A stretch of DNA of 64,000 nt from Congeria kusceri (Eukaryota > Mollusca > Bivalvia > Myida > Dreissenidae), in the NCBI GenBank assembly GCA_027627225.1, contig CM051024.1:78086004-78150003 (forward strand). The letters are read 5' to 3'. The notes below the pieces were generated by a model, which saw only the letters and a program-made list of their open reading frames with translations, was not told the DNA's origin and did not search any database. The position numbers were made by a program, and so were the translations under genes. This document shows, piece after piece, positions 11,575 to 24,400 of the stretch. The number at the start of each line of letters is the position of its first letter. Position 1 is the first letter of the stretch.

Positions 11575-14500
11575 TCAAACATCAGCATGGATATTGTGCT
11601 TCACAGAAACTCGAGCCTTCTGAAAAACAATAAACATAAATAGATCACAATCAATTAAAAATATGTGCCATTTGTTTTAAGATTTTATAGTAAGTTCTAG
11701 TATCTAATCCAATTATAATTAAAAAAAATATGCTCAAAATTCTTGAACACTTATTCTGGAAGGAGAAATGGACAAAAACTAGCTTTGCCAGGTTTCATGG
11801 TGAATAAAGATCCTGATTTATAGTCATTTATTGCATAAATTAGCACCAGGGCTAATGCTGACAAAATAATTACTTAATTTATGTAAATACCATTTTGAAA
11901 ATATGAAAATGGGGCAACATAAAAACAATCATGCACAAGATAATGACTATGATGAACAAATTTCTACCGAAATGTTAAATATGGTTTAATATTATGTTCA
12001 ACATTAGTGTCAGCTGTGTCGCAAATATGGAAATGGTTGGTTTATATAAATACAATCATGTTTGAGAAACAAGAACCATACACTTGGATTCTCACATCCA
12101 ATGAAAATACATGGGGCATTTTTACTTGATCATGGATCCTGTGCCACCACAAAGTTTAATACTATCGGCTAAAATAAGCTAGTTACAAAAGATTATGACT
12201 ATCCAATACTTTCACCTACAAGTAGTTGTAGCTACATGTTCTTTGTATAGCGGTGGAGGTCATAAGGACCGAAGTAACAGCAGATGCATGAACAATTACA
12301 CATGAAGCTATTCAAAGTCTTGTCTGATCAAAATTTGTTGCAAAATTTGGGGTAATCAGTCTGCTATTTCTGACAAAAATCAAACTGAACAGGTTAAGCC
12401 AACTGTATCTCTTCTAAGGCTTATAAGGCGTAATTTATGTACATTTTAACCATTATTTTGGATTATAAAACTGCAGTGGCTTACTGCAACAACATGTGTG
12501 AATTTGTTTTCATATATAAGAGTAGATCAAGCTGTCTTCATGCAACTAAACATACTGTGTAGTTCATAAAGACAGCACATTATCTTTTCAATAATTCCAT
12601 TCTAATACCTTTGCTCCCCAATTTACTGCACTGGAGTTGCAAACACTGCTGGAAAGGGCACTGTTATCTGAAATATAACAATAATACAAATCATCAATAC
12701 AATAACTGCATTATGCAATTAAGAAGAGCTGCCTCAGGACAGTGCGCTCGACTATTTAACTGCTTTATGCAGAGTTATGGGCCTTTATCACTACAAAAAA
12801 GGGGCATAATTCTGCTAAACTGCTGGTCACAGTTATGTGCCTTGATCTTACATAATGACCCCAAAGACATGTGTGAAGTTTCAATTGAATATCTGTAGTA
12901 GTTACAGAGATATGTACTTGTTGCACGCAAACCTTATCCTAAATTTTCAAAGTACAAAAAGGGGCACAATTTTGCTAAATTGCAGGTCAGAGTAGTGGGC
13001 CTTGGTCAGTGACCTTATACAATGACCCTGCAGACATGTGTGAAGTTTCAATTGAATATCTGTTGTAGTTACAGAGATATGGAGTTGTCACACACAAACT
13101 TTAACCTGATTTTCTTAGTACAAAAAGGGGCATAATTCTGCTAAATTGCAGGTCAGAGTTATGGGCCTTCATCAGTGACCTTATACAATGACCCTGAAGA
13201 CATGTGTGAAGTTTCAATTGAATATCTGTAGTAGTTACAGAGATATGGACTTGTTGCACGCAAAACCTTAACCAAAGCATTACGGCGACGCTGACGCCGA
13301 TGAACGGGTGAGTAGTATAGCTCGAACTATTTGGTGAATAGTCGAGCTAAAAATAGTAAAAAATAGACATCCATGTAGATCAACATACTGTACACAAATT
13401 GATATATATATTGATTAATATTTACATTTGTTATGAATTGTTATGAACAATGTAAATGATTATAACAATTCTAGTAACAATCTCTGGATTCTGTAAGTGA
13501 ACATGTACTTGTACATACATTATGCGCTAGTCCAACCCTATGGCTCTTTGCTATATAAGAGCACTTTACTCAATTTTTAACTAACATAAATACACTGAGT
13601 CTAACAGTAACTGTCTTACTTCATATCTGCCCATTGCAAACAGCCTATACAGACTATTTCATAAATTAGTATCAGATGACTGTACTCGTATATTTACTGT
13701 TTTAAATATGCATGTAGTTGATATCCATTAGAACAATGTTAGAAACTATTCAACAAAAACTCTGGATGTTGGATAATCAATTTTAACAATTCTCACAAAC
13801 ACTGTCTTTATAAGCCTTATTACAGTGAATCATGTGCAGTAAGGATGTACAATATACCTCTAGAGAGTTCATAAAGTTATAATCTACATAATTATTGCAG
13901 ATTAGTCCCTAAATATGTAAATACCAATATTTTTTCTAATACAAAGGTCTAACAATCAGACACAAGTATGGAAAATAAAATTAAGTATGAAACAAAGAAA
14001 AAAAAAATTACAATTTGATAGATGTATATTAAATTACTTACAAGGCCAAATTTGTTGGTTATTTCATAGGCTTTTTTGTAGCCAAATGGAAAAGTATGTA
14101 TCTTTAAATAAACTATGTCATTTTCTACAAAAGAAATGGATTGAGCAGTAAGGCAAGCAGTAGTAGTTTTTCAACGCATCATTATGTGTAGACACCTGGT
14201 GTGTCCCCTCATTCCTATTCTTCAGTTATACCAGTATATGCAAAAGTCTGTCAGGCCTCGTACAAAGCCTGTACAATTGTATGAGCTCCAGGAAAAATGG
14301 CCAGAACACTGGTCATCATGACTGGTCAAAAATTCTGGCCTAGTAGCTACTTGCTTGTTAAAGTGGCCTGTAAAATGGAGTTCATGCCAGTAATAATTGA
14401 GGGATGACCAGACTTGGTGGCCTGTCAAGTATTTGGAACCTTTGTGGAGACAGTTACAGCAAAACTCTGGACACAATTTGAACATTGAAACTGCAGTCAA

Positions 14501-17500
14501 CAGCTATTTGTTTATTTTATTTCTTTTGGATTTTAGTGCATTGGATGGGAATTATACCTGGGTAGACATGTTAAACCTATAAATAGACAAGCACAACTGC
14601 CAATAATGCATGTAAAACAAATCAGTAATATATACGGTTTTGTATTTGAACATAACCTACCTATGAATTGACTGTATATCTTCATGATAGTGCTCGCTAA
14701 TGGCCTAGGCTGTCCGTCTCTGAGGAAGGTCTGACGTCACTACTAAAATACATAATTATTAACAACATTAGTATCAAAATCAATCATATACGTTCAACCA
14801 AACAGTATGTATATTATACTTGCACATTTATTCACATCAATGGAATCACCGATTAAATGTATGGCTGTCAAATAAACAGTAGTGTTAATATGTATTAAAT
14901 TAACCAGTAAACAGAAATTTATCCATCCGCCTTTCTGTATGTCCAAGGTTGTTTATCCAAGGGTTTGAAGTAAATCGATTGGATTATGCAACCATGTGCT
15001 ATTGTTTGCCACTGAAATACAAATCCGTAATTGGTCAGCTCAATCCTTGGTTGACAAGTATCTACTGGTCAATTTAGGGATGTCACCGAATAATCAAATA
15101 TTTGATTATTCGAATACATTACTGAGTATTTGAATATCAAAATATTACTCAAGCAAAATAGCAAAAATATTTTTACATAATGAACCATTTCAGTCCAACT
15201 ACCTGACAACACAATCTGTTGTTATAACAGTTAGCCATTATGTTATGCCACTTAACACCTTGGAGGCCTGGGTGATCAACTTGTGAAAACAGGTAACCTG
15301 ATATTACAATATTAAATAATTTGAAAATAAATGCTCATTTCATTCACATTGTGGTTCTGAGTGCTGTTAACTGAGTAAGTTTTTTGGATCAACTTTTAAT
15401 TTTCACATAAGCAGGCTAAAGCAGCCTGTCATCACTAATGCATTCAAAACCAATCTTGCAAAGCCCATATTTGTGTACAAGCCTACCTACTGAGTCACTG
15501 TCTTTATCCTGGGCTCTCACTGGTACTATCATAGTGGTTTTCTGCCTGGGAAATGATTTTTGCACCTTCTGAGCCCACTACAAAAGCAAACATTTATATT
15601 TTATAAATAAAAATAACAATGTACACAATTAAACAAATAATTGCCCGTACAATGTCAGACACCCAGTATTTGTAGTAGAACTTGACCTTTGACCTAGGGA
15701 TCTAATTAATGAGCGCTACACACCATCTCTTTGCAGCAAACATTTGTGCCAATTAATTAAACTAGATGCCTGTTGGCAACATGTCATGCCCGTTGTCAAG
15801 AAAGCAACTTGTATTGTAATTATTTAAAATCACATTTTCTAACAAGCACACCTTCTCCTTTGCCCTCTAAGTGTGACTTGACCTTTGAGCCAGGGACACG
15901 GTATTATGTGTGACACGCAGTCTCCACATGGTGAACATTAAATTGCCTGATGATTTATGAATTAACAGTCCGGGCAAGCTGTATTATACCCAGATTTGAC
16001 ATTTAACCTCTAAGTGTGACCTTGACCTTTGATCTAGGGACACAGGTCTTGCATGCGAAATGCTGTTTCCATGTGAACATTTGTGGCAAGTTATTTTAAA
16101 ATTCCCTAATGACTGATGAAATTACAGTCCATACAAGCTGTATTATGGCCATATTTGACTTTGACCTCTAAGTGTTACCTTGACATTACAGTCCGGACAA
16201 GCTGCATTATGCCCATATTTGACCTTTGACCTCTTAAGTGTTACTTGACCTTTGTGCTAGAGACACAGGTCTTGCGCGCGACACGGCATCTCCACATGGT
16301 GAACATTTGTCGCAAGTTATTTTGAAATTCGCTGATGAATGATGCAGTCCGGACAAACTGCATTATGCCCATACCTGACCTCTGACCTTTGAGCTAGGGA
16401 TACAGGTGTTGCGCGTGAACATTTGTGGCAAGTTATTTTAAAATTGCCAGATGAATGATGAAGCTACAGTCCAGACAAGCTGTATTATGCCCATATTTGA
16501 CCTTTGACCTCTAAGTGTAACCTTGACCTATGAGCTAGGGGCACAGGTCTTGCGCGCGACACGCCTTCTCCACATGGTGAACATTTGTGGCAAGTTATTT
16601 AAAAATTACAGTCCGGGCGAGATCTGACGGACTCGCGCACTGACGCACATACACCAAACCGACATTATGACAACTAAGTCGAGCTCACCACAGGCGGGCT
16701 CGAAAAAACCCTCCATCCTTGGACAAGTGAAAGCAAACAAAAAAGCCAATTTATAATTAAAGGCTAATAACTCTCAGAAAATTCAATGGCAGAAAATATT
16801 CCCATGTCCTCTTAATAGTGCTGCATATAATGTTTCATTGAATTTGAGTAACAAGTTCCTGAGATCTCATGTGGAAACGAAGTACCAATTGGATGAAAGG
16901 GCAACCACGGTGGAGTGTAATGGATAAAATCTTTGGGGAAGAGCATCTGACATTGAGTTGAAAATTAGAATTTGGACTGAAAAGCAGCGACTACAGGCAT
17001 ATGTCCTTCCACCCCCCCATGGAGAGCATACCAACAAAAAACAAGCGCCTCAGCCGAGGGCTTGAACCTTCTACCTATGGATCAAAGATCTATCACCATT
17101 CAGAATGGTGGCTGATTCAGCAAAATAAACTTATTTGGATTTACATGTAATTGTTTGGATTCATTAACATGTATTTTTACAATGTATGTAAATACATGTG
17201 TTGTTAATAATATCACCGAAAACCATTACAAATGCTTCTCAATGTTATCAATAAAAATCATGTTTATTCCTTTATGACACATTATTTCCAATAAATTACT
17301 CTGTCAGGCATTATTCTGTTTCTCTGGAACACAAACAATTGAAAATTGTGTCAATTTAACAACCTGTTTAGTGTTATTAGGTCCCTTTAAGATTTCTTGA
17401 CTCATTCCCATAAGTAATAATTCATAAAGATCTTTTCTGGTAAAAAATCATTGTGCTCGATACGTTTGGTTCAGGTGGAAACGTTGGGAATGCAACGCTA

Positions 17501-18363
17501 ATAATAGTTTTAACTGAAGGAAGAGCATTATAGGTGCCTTTCATTACCCTGACGTTAGGTGTGCAATCAAAAACAATATCCATTGCGTGTGATTATCACC
17601 CTGGAATCCAGACAAAAGCCTGCTAATTGTTTTTCACGCCCCAAACTTTAGCCAGCGAGTAATTTTGACAACTGCCCATTTGTTGAATTTACAAAAAGTA
17701 TTTGGAATTTGGTACTAAGTCCTAATTAACAATGATTGGAATTCCAAATTCAAAATACTTTAGTCATATACTTGAACAAGCGGGATAATGTTCAGGGTGT
17801 GAAAAACAATGAGTGGGCTTTTGTCCTTGTTTTTAACACCCTGTGGCTACCTGCAGCCATTAATCTTCTTGACTGAGTTGTTGTCTAGTGCTGTTAATTT
17901 CGCATATTGTTACCAGTCTTCAGAGTGGTCACAATTTTATGTAGAAGCTTAAATTTAATGCAAATTTGGAATATTTGTGCGTCGTGTATAAATCTATTTA
18001 TACGGTGAGATTACTGTCCCTGAGGCTTCATGGACCTAGGCTAGCCTTTGTTTTTTGCAGAATGCATATCGGTGATGAAAAAATATGGAATATATGTTTC
18101 ATTTTGTATGCACAAATAACAAAATAACAAATAAAAATATTACAACATTTCATTAAGAAAAAATTCATTTCAAAATATATATAACTTTCACAAGAGTTAG
18201 GTTTTCAAGATTCCACTGATATATTCGTTTTGAAAAAAATGTGAATTTAGAACTAGATGTAAAAGTTATCCGAATATATTTCGTCCGAAACGTCGACGAG
18301 TTATAATTCCTATGCTAAACAAATTTCTTATCAAATCAGCTCGCATAAATTTAGACTTACCAT
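11575..18363 (-). CDS. Probable small four-exon gene, 66-aa product, not recognised
   Basis: Reading the minus strand, exons are 18361-18363 (the ATG alone, before gtaagt), 14661-14730 (after gacgtcag, before gtaggt), 14042-14124 (after ttttgtag, before gtaagt) and 11575-11619 (after ttttttcag, ending in TGA). Phases agree at all three junctions and give exactly 67 codons including the stop. The peptide contains TFLRDGQPRPLASTIMKIYS, NDIVYLKIHTFPFGYKKAY and KARVSVKHNIHADV at the C-terminus. It is basic, with no obvious membrane segment or signal peptide. An alternative start is the Met at 14683-14685, giving 50 aa. I cannot name it. The splice sites and phase agreement argue for a real gene; the shortness and the start codon on the last bases of exon 1 are reasons for caution. 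Intron 1 holds large repeats (15655-16710), intron 3 another (12723-13348). Confidence 0.5.
12723..13348 (-). mobile_element. Tandem-core repeat element, inverted relative to the 44, 52 and 53 kb copies
   Basis: On the minus strand it opens with tttttagctcgactattcac near 13348 and closes with a gtcgagcgcactgtcc-like end near 12723. The core has three units of about 165-180 bp sharing gacatgtgtgaagtttcaat, tgaatatctgtagtagttac and agagatatggac. It is the same superfamily as 52421-52913. The layout suggests a non-autonomous Helentron-like element (pearl/HINE style); that name is inference. Confidence 0.65.
13349..14041. other. Intronic AT-rich sequence, nothing recognised
   Basis: Lies within intron 3 of the small minus-strand gene. 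No repeats, RNA genes or coding signals were seen. Confidence 0.5.
15655..16710. repeat. Dispersed element with about six degenerate units of roughly 160 bp
   Basis: Units share tgacctttgacctctaagtg, gagctagggacacaggtctt, tccacatggtgaacatttgt, ggcaagttattttaaaatt and cagtccggacaagctgtatt. Unit starts are near 15670, 15860, 16000, 16150, 16360 and 16490. It closes with a tail reading gacggactcgcgcactgacg and a short hairpin-like end tcgagctcaccacaggcgg. The organisation parallels the 10.5-kb element: tandem units plus a GC-rich tail. Confidence 0.7.
16711..18354. other. Intronic sequence with one tRNA-like remnant
   Basis: At about 17050-17125 the minus strand contains a B-box-like ggttcaagccctcggctgag, so it may be a decayed SINE head; support is weak. 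Around 17670-17760 two arms (acaaaaagtatttggaattt and aattccaaattcaaaatact) form an imperfect inverted repeat. Nothing else is recognised. Confidence 0.35.
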
Positions 18364-18724
18364 ACAGTTTGACTTTTCACTTGATGACTGGTATATGATC
18401 GGAAAGGAAAATCGGTTGTGTTTTCCGCATCTCTTTGGTCTTGGGAAGATATTGTTTTTGGATTGTTGTTGTTGTTGTTGATCGAAATAGCCTCGATGTG
18501 GCTGCGGTTCCCGCAAAATACCCGCCAACCAATCAAATCATACCTTATATTTCTTTATAATCTGATTGGATCCTACCATTAGGACTGTGATCGCCCTCGT
18601 GGGTAGCTAGTGAACTTTGTTTATCACGTTTTCTTACACGCACATGCACAACAAACAATGGGTTAATGAGTAGAGTAAAATAGGCCAATGATTCAGGGGG
18701 AAGTGATGTAAAAAAAAATAACTA

Positions 18725-19032
18725 GGCGCGGTTACATGATTTTGAGTTACGGGGGGGGGGGGGGGGAGGGGGGTGATTTTGCAATAGAGGGGAGGTTGCG
18801 GAAATATTGTGTTATCGCTAACAAACTCATATTGGTCTCGTACATGTAACAATTTAACACAAATATCAGAGAACGGGTTTGATAATTGCAATACATTGAT
18901 TGAAAAGCGTGTACTTTGTAACGAAATGCATGTGTTTAAGTTATTGTCAGGTTTAAAATTGTGAATTTTGGACGATTTTAGAGGGGGGGGGGTTGTACGC
19001 CGCCTCCGCCCCCCTCCCTCTAAAGCCGCATA
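18725..19032 (+). repeat. Dispersed repeat with G-runs at both ends, copy 1
   Basis: It begins aggcgcggttacatgatttt and runs into a G17-like tract at about 18750. It ends with a second G-run and the phrase gtacgccgcctccgccccc then gcatatga. The copy at 37803-38108 shares both ends, in the same orientation, and the internal phrases ggtttgataattgcaat and attgattgaaaa. No coding capacity is seen. Confidence 0.8.
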
Positions 19033-19619
19033 TGATAACAACTGCGGTTCTTATTGTTGAGGATTTAGGGATGATTTACTTTATTTTTATTATCTTTGTA
19101 ATATAAAAATTCAGCTATTGATACAAACTTGTATGTGCGCATAATATTAACGATTTCATATATATTGAGGTAATGTGTTCAGAAAGTTTTCCACAACAAC
19201 TTTTGTCGTTTGACACTGATTTGACCTCACATGGTAATTCTATTCAGGAAACATCCGTGCAGTAAAAAAAAAACCTACTCACATATATGTGACATCACAA
19301 TTTAACGTGGGGTTTGGGTTACGGCCAGTTTGACGTTACTCATCATAAACATAGGGTTCACGTAAACAACAATCGTGGTGACTGGATTGTCCATCTGACG
19401 TCACACATCGTCTGCATTATAGATTTTCTGACGCACATCGTGCAATGTATGGGCTGTATAAGTCATTGTTGATAGTGGTCAACATTAAGTTCGAACACTT
19501 TAATGTTCACCAGTTCATGATTTGTTCCAAACACATTAAAGTATCTTTATCAATATATGTTAGAAAATAATATTACATGTCTTTATACATGCCAGTTATA
19601 CACGTATGTGTAAAAACGT

Positions 19620-20260
19620 CGGTGTAGTTAAATGGCTGCTTTTACGGACAGTTTAGGTGAAAACTGTTGATTGGTTTGGGATAAGTCTTAGATGTGGCTT
19701 AAAATGCTTGTATGCGGTTATTTTCAGCCACATAAATATCTTCATTGTATAAGGAAGCAACTTAAGTATCATCTCGTAAGGATGTCCGAGTTTACTTTTT
19801 GTCCATACACTCTTAAATGCAAACTTCATAGAAAGGTGCCGGAAAAGTCAGGTATGTACTCAGGGATTTCAATCCGGCACGGGATATATTCTACCAACCT
19901 TAACACAGAAATTTGGCTAGTTCCTAGACTAATTTTAGTCTCTGAAAACAATCTGCTGAAACTGTGTATGAAATGTAAGGGTCGGCAAATCCTGTTTCTT
20001 GTTTTATCTTACCAAGTTACATTTCCATGGACAGTTACAGTCTTGAGCAAGATGAATTGGCAAGCTGGTATTACAAGGAGCAAAGTAGGAGAAAAGTAAC
20101 ATTATATATGATGCATTCGATATTTGACAGAAACGACTTCATCAGTCTAGATAGTTCCGAGCATAGCACATCACATCCCTGCCGGCACGAACTTCCATGT
20201 GTTCACAGACAGATCACATGGTGTACATTAAAATGGTCGTCCACACCGAAAAAAACAACA
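19620..20260 (+). other. Weak candidate exons, unidentified
   Basis: Possible coding pieces are atggctgcttttacggaca before a gtgaaa donor-like site (19632 onward), MSEFTFCPYTLKCKLH before gtatgt (19782 onward), and MDSYSLEQDELASWYYKEQS (20027 onward). The peptide composition is protein-like, but I could not build a phase-consistent chain and recognise no family. These may be chance. Nothing else is seen in 19040-20360. Confidence 0.2.
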
Positions 20261-20378
20261 TAGACACCGTCGATCTTTTCGTTGTCCTGTGTATATAATT
20301 ATATATTTTGTAAAATAGATCCACCAAGATATGGAAGAATTTTCTTTGTGGTGAAGGTGGTTACTGTATACAGACTAG

Positions 20379-20608
20379 TGGAAGAAACTGCTGCAATGAG
20401 AACGGTTAAGCAATCTGCTTTCCGATAAGTGACCAATGTCAATGAGCAATAATTGTCAATTTCATGCAAATTCAATGCCAATAATTCCAACAATTAGGGG
20501 AAGAAACTTCTGCAATGAGTACGGTTATGCAATCTGCTTTCAGATAAGTGTCCAATGTTAACGAGCAGCAATTGTCAATTTCATGCAAAATCAATGCCAA
20601 TAATTTCT
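20379..20608. repeat. Direct duplication of about 120 bp
   Basis: Two adjacent copies share gaagaaact(g/t)ctgcaatgag, acggtta(a/t)gcaatctgct, agcaattgtcaatttcatgc and atcaatgccaataatt, with about 10% divergence. Copy 1 starts near 20379 and copy 2 near 20502. Confidence 0.85.
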
Positions 20609-20803
20609 CTCAAATAGCGCGAATGAAATCCAACACTTTCTCCGGCGATATAAATGCCTTTTCGGCAATGTTTTAATTGCAATGAGTAGGCATGCGGAGT
20701 AGAAAACACATGGTTGCAGTAGTATACATTGTCCATCACATGTTTTAAAAGAAACATATTTATTGTTTAAATTGTACAATAAATAAGAAATAACTTTCAA
20801 TTT

Positions 20804-20932
20804 ATCGTTGTTTATCGGTCAATAAACAACGATTTGGAGTTCAGATGGAAACCACTCGGGCGTTAGCCCGAATTGTTTAATAATCACGCATCAGAACGAC
20901 AAATAGTTGTTTGTTGACCGATAAACAACGAT
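20804..20932. mobile_element. Short inverted-repeat (MITE-like) element, 129 bp
   Basis: The ends are inverted copies: atcgttgtttatcggtcaat at 20804 and ttgaccgataaacaacgat ending at 20932. They match over 26 nt with one mismatch. The interior has no coding capacity. No target duplication is obvious. Confidence 0.75.
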
Positions 20933-21379
20933 ATTATGAAAATTAGGTCGATTCTTACATGATTTGACGTATATTTTTGCCATTGTCATTGGAACTTCTT
21001 TTTACTATGCTCCGCTTAGAATCGGGACTTTTTTACGTTGTTTATAGGGTAGTTAAATATCAATAATTTCGTTCTTTAGAAAAATGAGAGATATAATGTT
21101 AGAATTACATGTATAGTGATAATAACGTGATGTTCATTTTAATATTGTGAGAAACACTACGGTAGAGTTTAATTAATACACTAGCACTTGCAATTAAGAA
21201 AGTAAGCGTGTTACGTGCAAGCCATATATATTCGTATGATAATGCCATTGTGATAACATTGTACATGTATTACCTATATGTCTTATTCCGCCCTTCGCTT
21301 TCAAGTTGAAGAAAGCTATAAACATGAACGGTTCTAACTGTACAGATTTTATAACAACAAGACAGAAAATTAAAAGACA

Positions 21380-21385
21380 TTTATT
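21380..21385 (-). terminator. Candidate polyadenylation signal of the lipocalin gene
   Basis: AATAAA on the minus strand (tttatt on +), 65-70 nt past the stop codon at 21450-21452. Confidence 0.55.
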
Positions 21386-21449
21386 TCGGTCACGTATTGA
21401 AACACTTTTCACCACGTGAATTAACGGTGCACCACGTGACGCCGCGTCC

Positions 21450-24400
21450 CTAACGGCGGGGACAGCGGATCTGGTCTGAGACCATGAAGAAGTTGGTGTT
21501 GATTTCGTAGCCCTTCAGAAGGGAGTATATCCGGTTGAGAATTGGGACTGGCAGGGGCTCGGGCCGCCTGGTAAGGATCCAACAGTATTCTGGGATGAAA
21601 AATAAATGTTAAAAATAAAAAATAACACATAATGAATCACGTCAAGTTTAGGTCAAATTAATGCGCAGTTTCTTTTTAATAAACATTTATGCATCAAAGG
21701 AAATGAATGACGCTAATTTCGTCTTTTAATATATCAGTAATTCACGAGTTGTATACCCTTTTTCCTATCAGTAGACGATAGATCGTGTAGGCATGCGTAC
21801 GAAGTAAAATGGTTGCAATGTTTACCAATTTATATCAAGTTGCTTCTAAATTAAGAGACAATACATGATATGAAAAAAACTACATAATTCAAAATGTCGT
21901 ATTATAATTTCGCCAATAATTGTTATACTGCTGACCGGAACCGCGTTGCCATACTCACGATTATTGAGGAAGCGGCTCATCTGCGTACAGGACCAGACCA
22001 CATAGTACTGGTAGTAGTCCGTCTCCAGCACCCAGTAGTTACCCAGGGGTTGACCTGTAGTACAGCAACAACAACATGAACAACAAAATCAGCAGCAGCA
22101 ACAACAAATCAACAACAACATCATCAACAGCAACAACAACAACTAGCCGAGACTGGTAGTAGACTGTCTCCAGCACCCAGTAGTTACCCAGGGGCGACCT
22201 GTAGTATAACAACAACAACATCATCAACATCATCATCAACAGCAACAACAAAAACTAGCGTAGTACTGATAGAAGTCAGTCTCCAATACCCATTAGTTAC
22301 CCAGGGGCTGACCTGTAATATAGCAAAAACACTACCACCAACAACAACAACATCATCATCATCACCATCAACAACAACAACCCGAGTACAGGTAGGAGTC
22401 CATCTCCAACACCCAGTAGTTACCCATGGGCTGACCTATAGTATAGCAACAATATCATCATCATCATCAACAACAACATCAGCAACAACCCGAGTACTGA
22501 TAGTAGTCAGTCTCCATCACCCAGTTGTTACCCAGGGGCTGACCTGTAGTATAGCAACAACATCATCAACAACAACAACCCAAGGTCAGTAGTCTGTCTG
22601 AAAAAACCAGTATTTACCCAGGGGCTGACCTGTAGTATAGCAACAACATCATCAACAACAACAACCCGAGTTCAGTAGTCTGTCTGAAAAGAACCAGTAT
22701 TTACCCAGGGGCTGACCTGTAGTACAGCAACAACAACAACATCATCAACATCAACAACAACAACGAGTACTGGCAGTAGTCAGTCTCCAACACCCAGTAG
22801 ATACCCAGGGCCTGACCTGTGGCATAGCAACAGCAACACCATCATCATCAACAAGAACAACAACAACAACCCGAGTACTGGTAGTAGTCAGTCCCCAACA
22901 CCCAGTAGTTACCCAGGGCCTGACATGTGTTAAAGCAACAACAACATCATCATCATCATCGTCGTCATCATTATCATCATCGTCATCATCATCATCTCCT
23001 AAGTACCACCTACTACTACTTACATAATAATACGCAAAATAAAATCACATACAAACTTAATTCCGTTAACGATGAACGCGAAACAAGGAATAACTACGCA
23101 AACCAGGCAAACGATCCTTCCCGAAGAACCTGAGTATCAATAACTCCCTAAAAATGTAATGTTTCTTACCCGTACATACCAGGAAAGAATCGCTTGGCGG
23201 GCTCTCTTGGATCCACAACCACGCCCTGTCCTATAGCAGAGTTGTAACCTCCGGTCCTGTGAGCAAACGTGAGAAGTAAAGACATCGTATACATATGAGG
23301 CGTGTCGTGGAAACCCGGGCCTAATGCATGTGCGTAAAGGGTCGTCCGTACAGGCTAATCCAGGAAGAAACTTTCCGCTTTAATGGTATTTTCTGTTTCA
23401 AGGAAGTGTCTTCTAAACATAAATCCAAAATATGCGGAAAGTGTCGTCCCGGATTAGCCTGTGCGGACTGCGGATTAGCCTGTGCGGATTGCACATGCTA
23501 ATCCAGGACGATACTTTACGCACCTGCATTCAACCCGATTTTCCACGACACTACTCATTTATGCATACTCATAAGGCTAAACTTAGAAAATTAATTACTT
23601 ACAAATCTTCGCGTAATTGTACATGTTTCGATGGACAGTTAGCTAACAGATACGGTATCATGTATCAAGTCAAATTAGAATTTGCCATGGGAATAATAAT
23701 TCACGAACATACAACTTGATTACGATTCTGTATTCAGTATTGCTACTCAATACAGTCGGTTTGGTTTTGGAGCGTGTAGTCTGCCGTACTGTAGGTTATA
23801 CCGGCCTGGAACTCGGCAAAGAACCGCCTCTGTTCGTACCATCTGCCCATGTACTGAAAACACAATCAGCGTGATTGTGTATCATTTCATATATAATAAA
23901 ATTAACGTAGCAGGAGGCTGACACGTGCTTATTTACGTGACATGTTTATGTTGATAAAAATAAAACTTTGCAACAATCGTTTCTAATGGACATCGTACCG
24001 ATCAAAATACAAACAAGAAATGTCTTTAAAAAAAGACAATCGGCGTAGAAATAAATATTGAGATGTCATTTTTTTGCCCTAAATATAATACGAGAGGACC
24101 AAGCTGTGACTTCACGGACCCCATATTTTTCGTTCCCTACTAAGGAGACTTCTCGGACCCCAGATTTTTCGGTCCCTACTTAGGAGACTTCTCAGAAACT
24201 AGATTTTTCGGACACTATAAGAAAACGTATCGGCCCCCAAAATTATTTTTTTTGAGATAAACTCAATAATTATTAATATCTGGACCGTGAATAAACCGAT
24301 CATATACCGCCCCATGTTTTCACCAATGATACATGAATAAGCTAAATACTAGTAATTTACGTAAACATAATTGATACATGAATTTGTCAGGCAAATTTAA

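Noticed and set aside
18331..18528. Longer N-terminus for the small minus-strand gene beginning near 18528 with a Gln run
   Set aside because: No in-frame ATG precedes it; the frame opens only from TTG. The CAA run is a simple repeat, so this is more likely 5' untranslated sequence.
23754..23853. Lipocalin exon 2 reading through to a stop (ending CIE) as a truncated protein
   Set aside because: The gtattg donor at 23753 and an in-phase 40-nt exon (23603-23642) restore the full lipocalin, and every later phase agrees.
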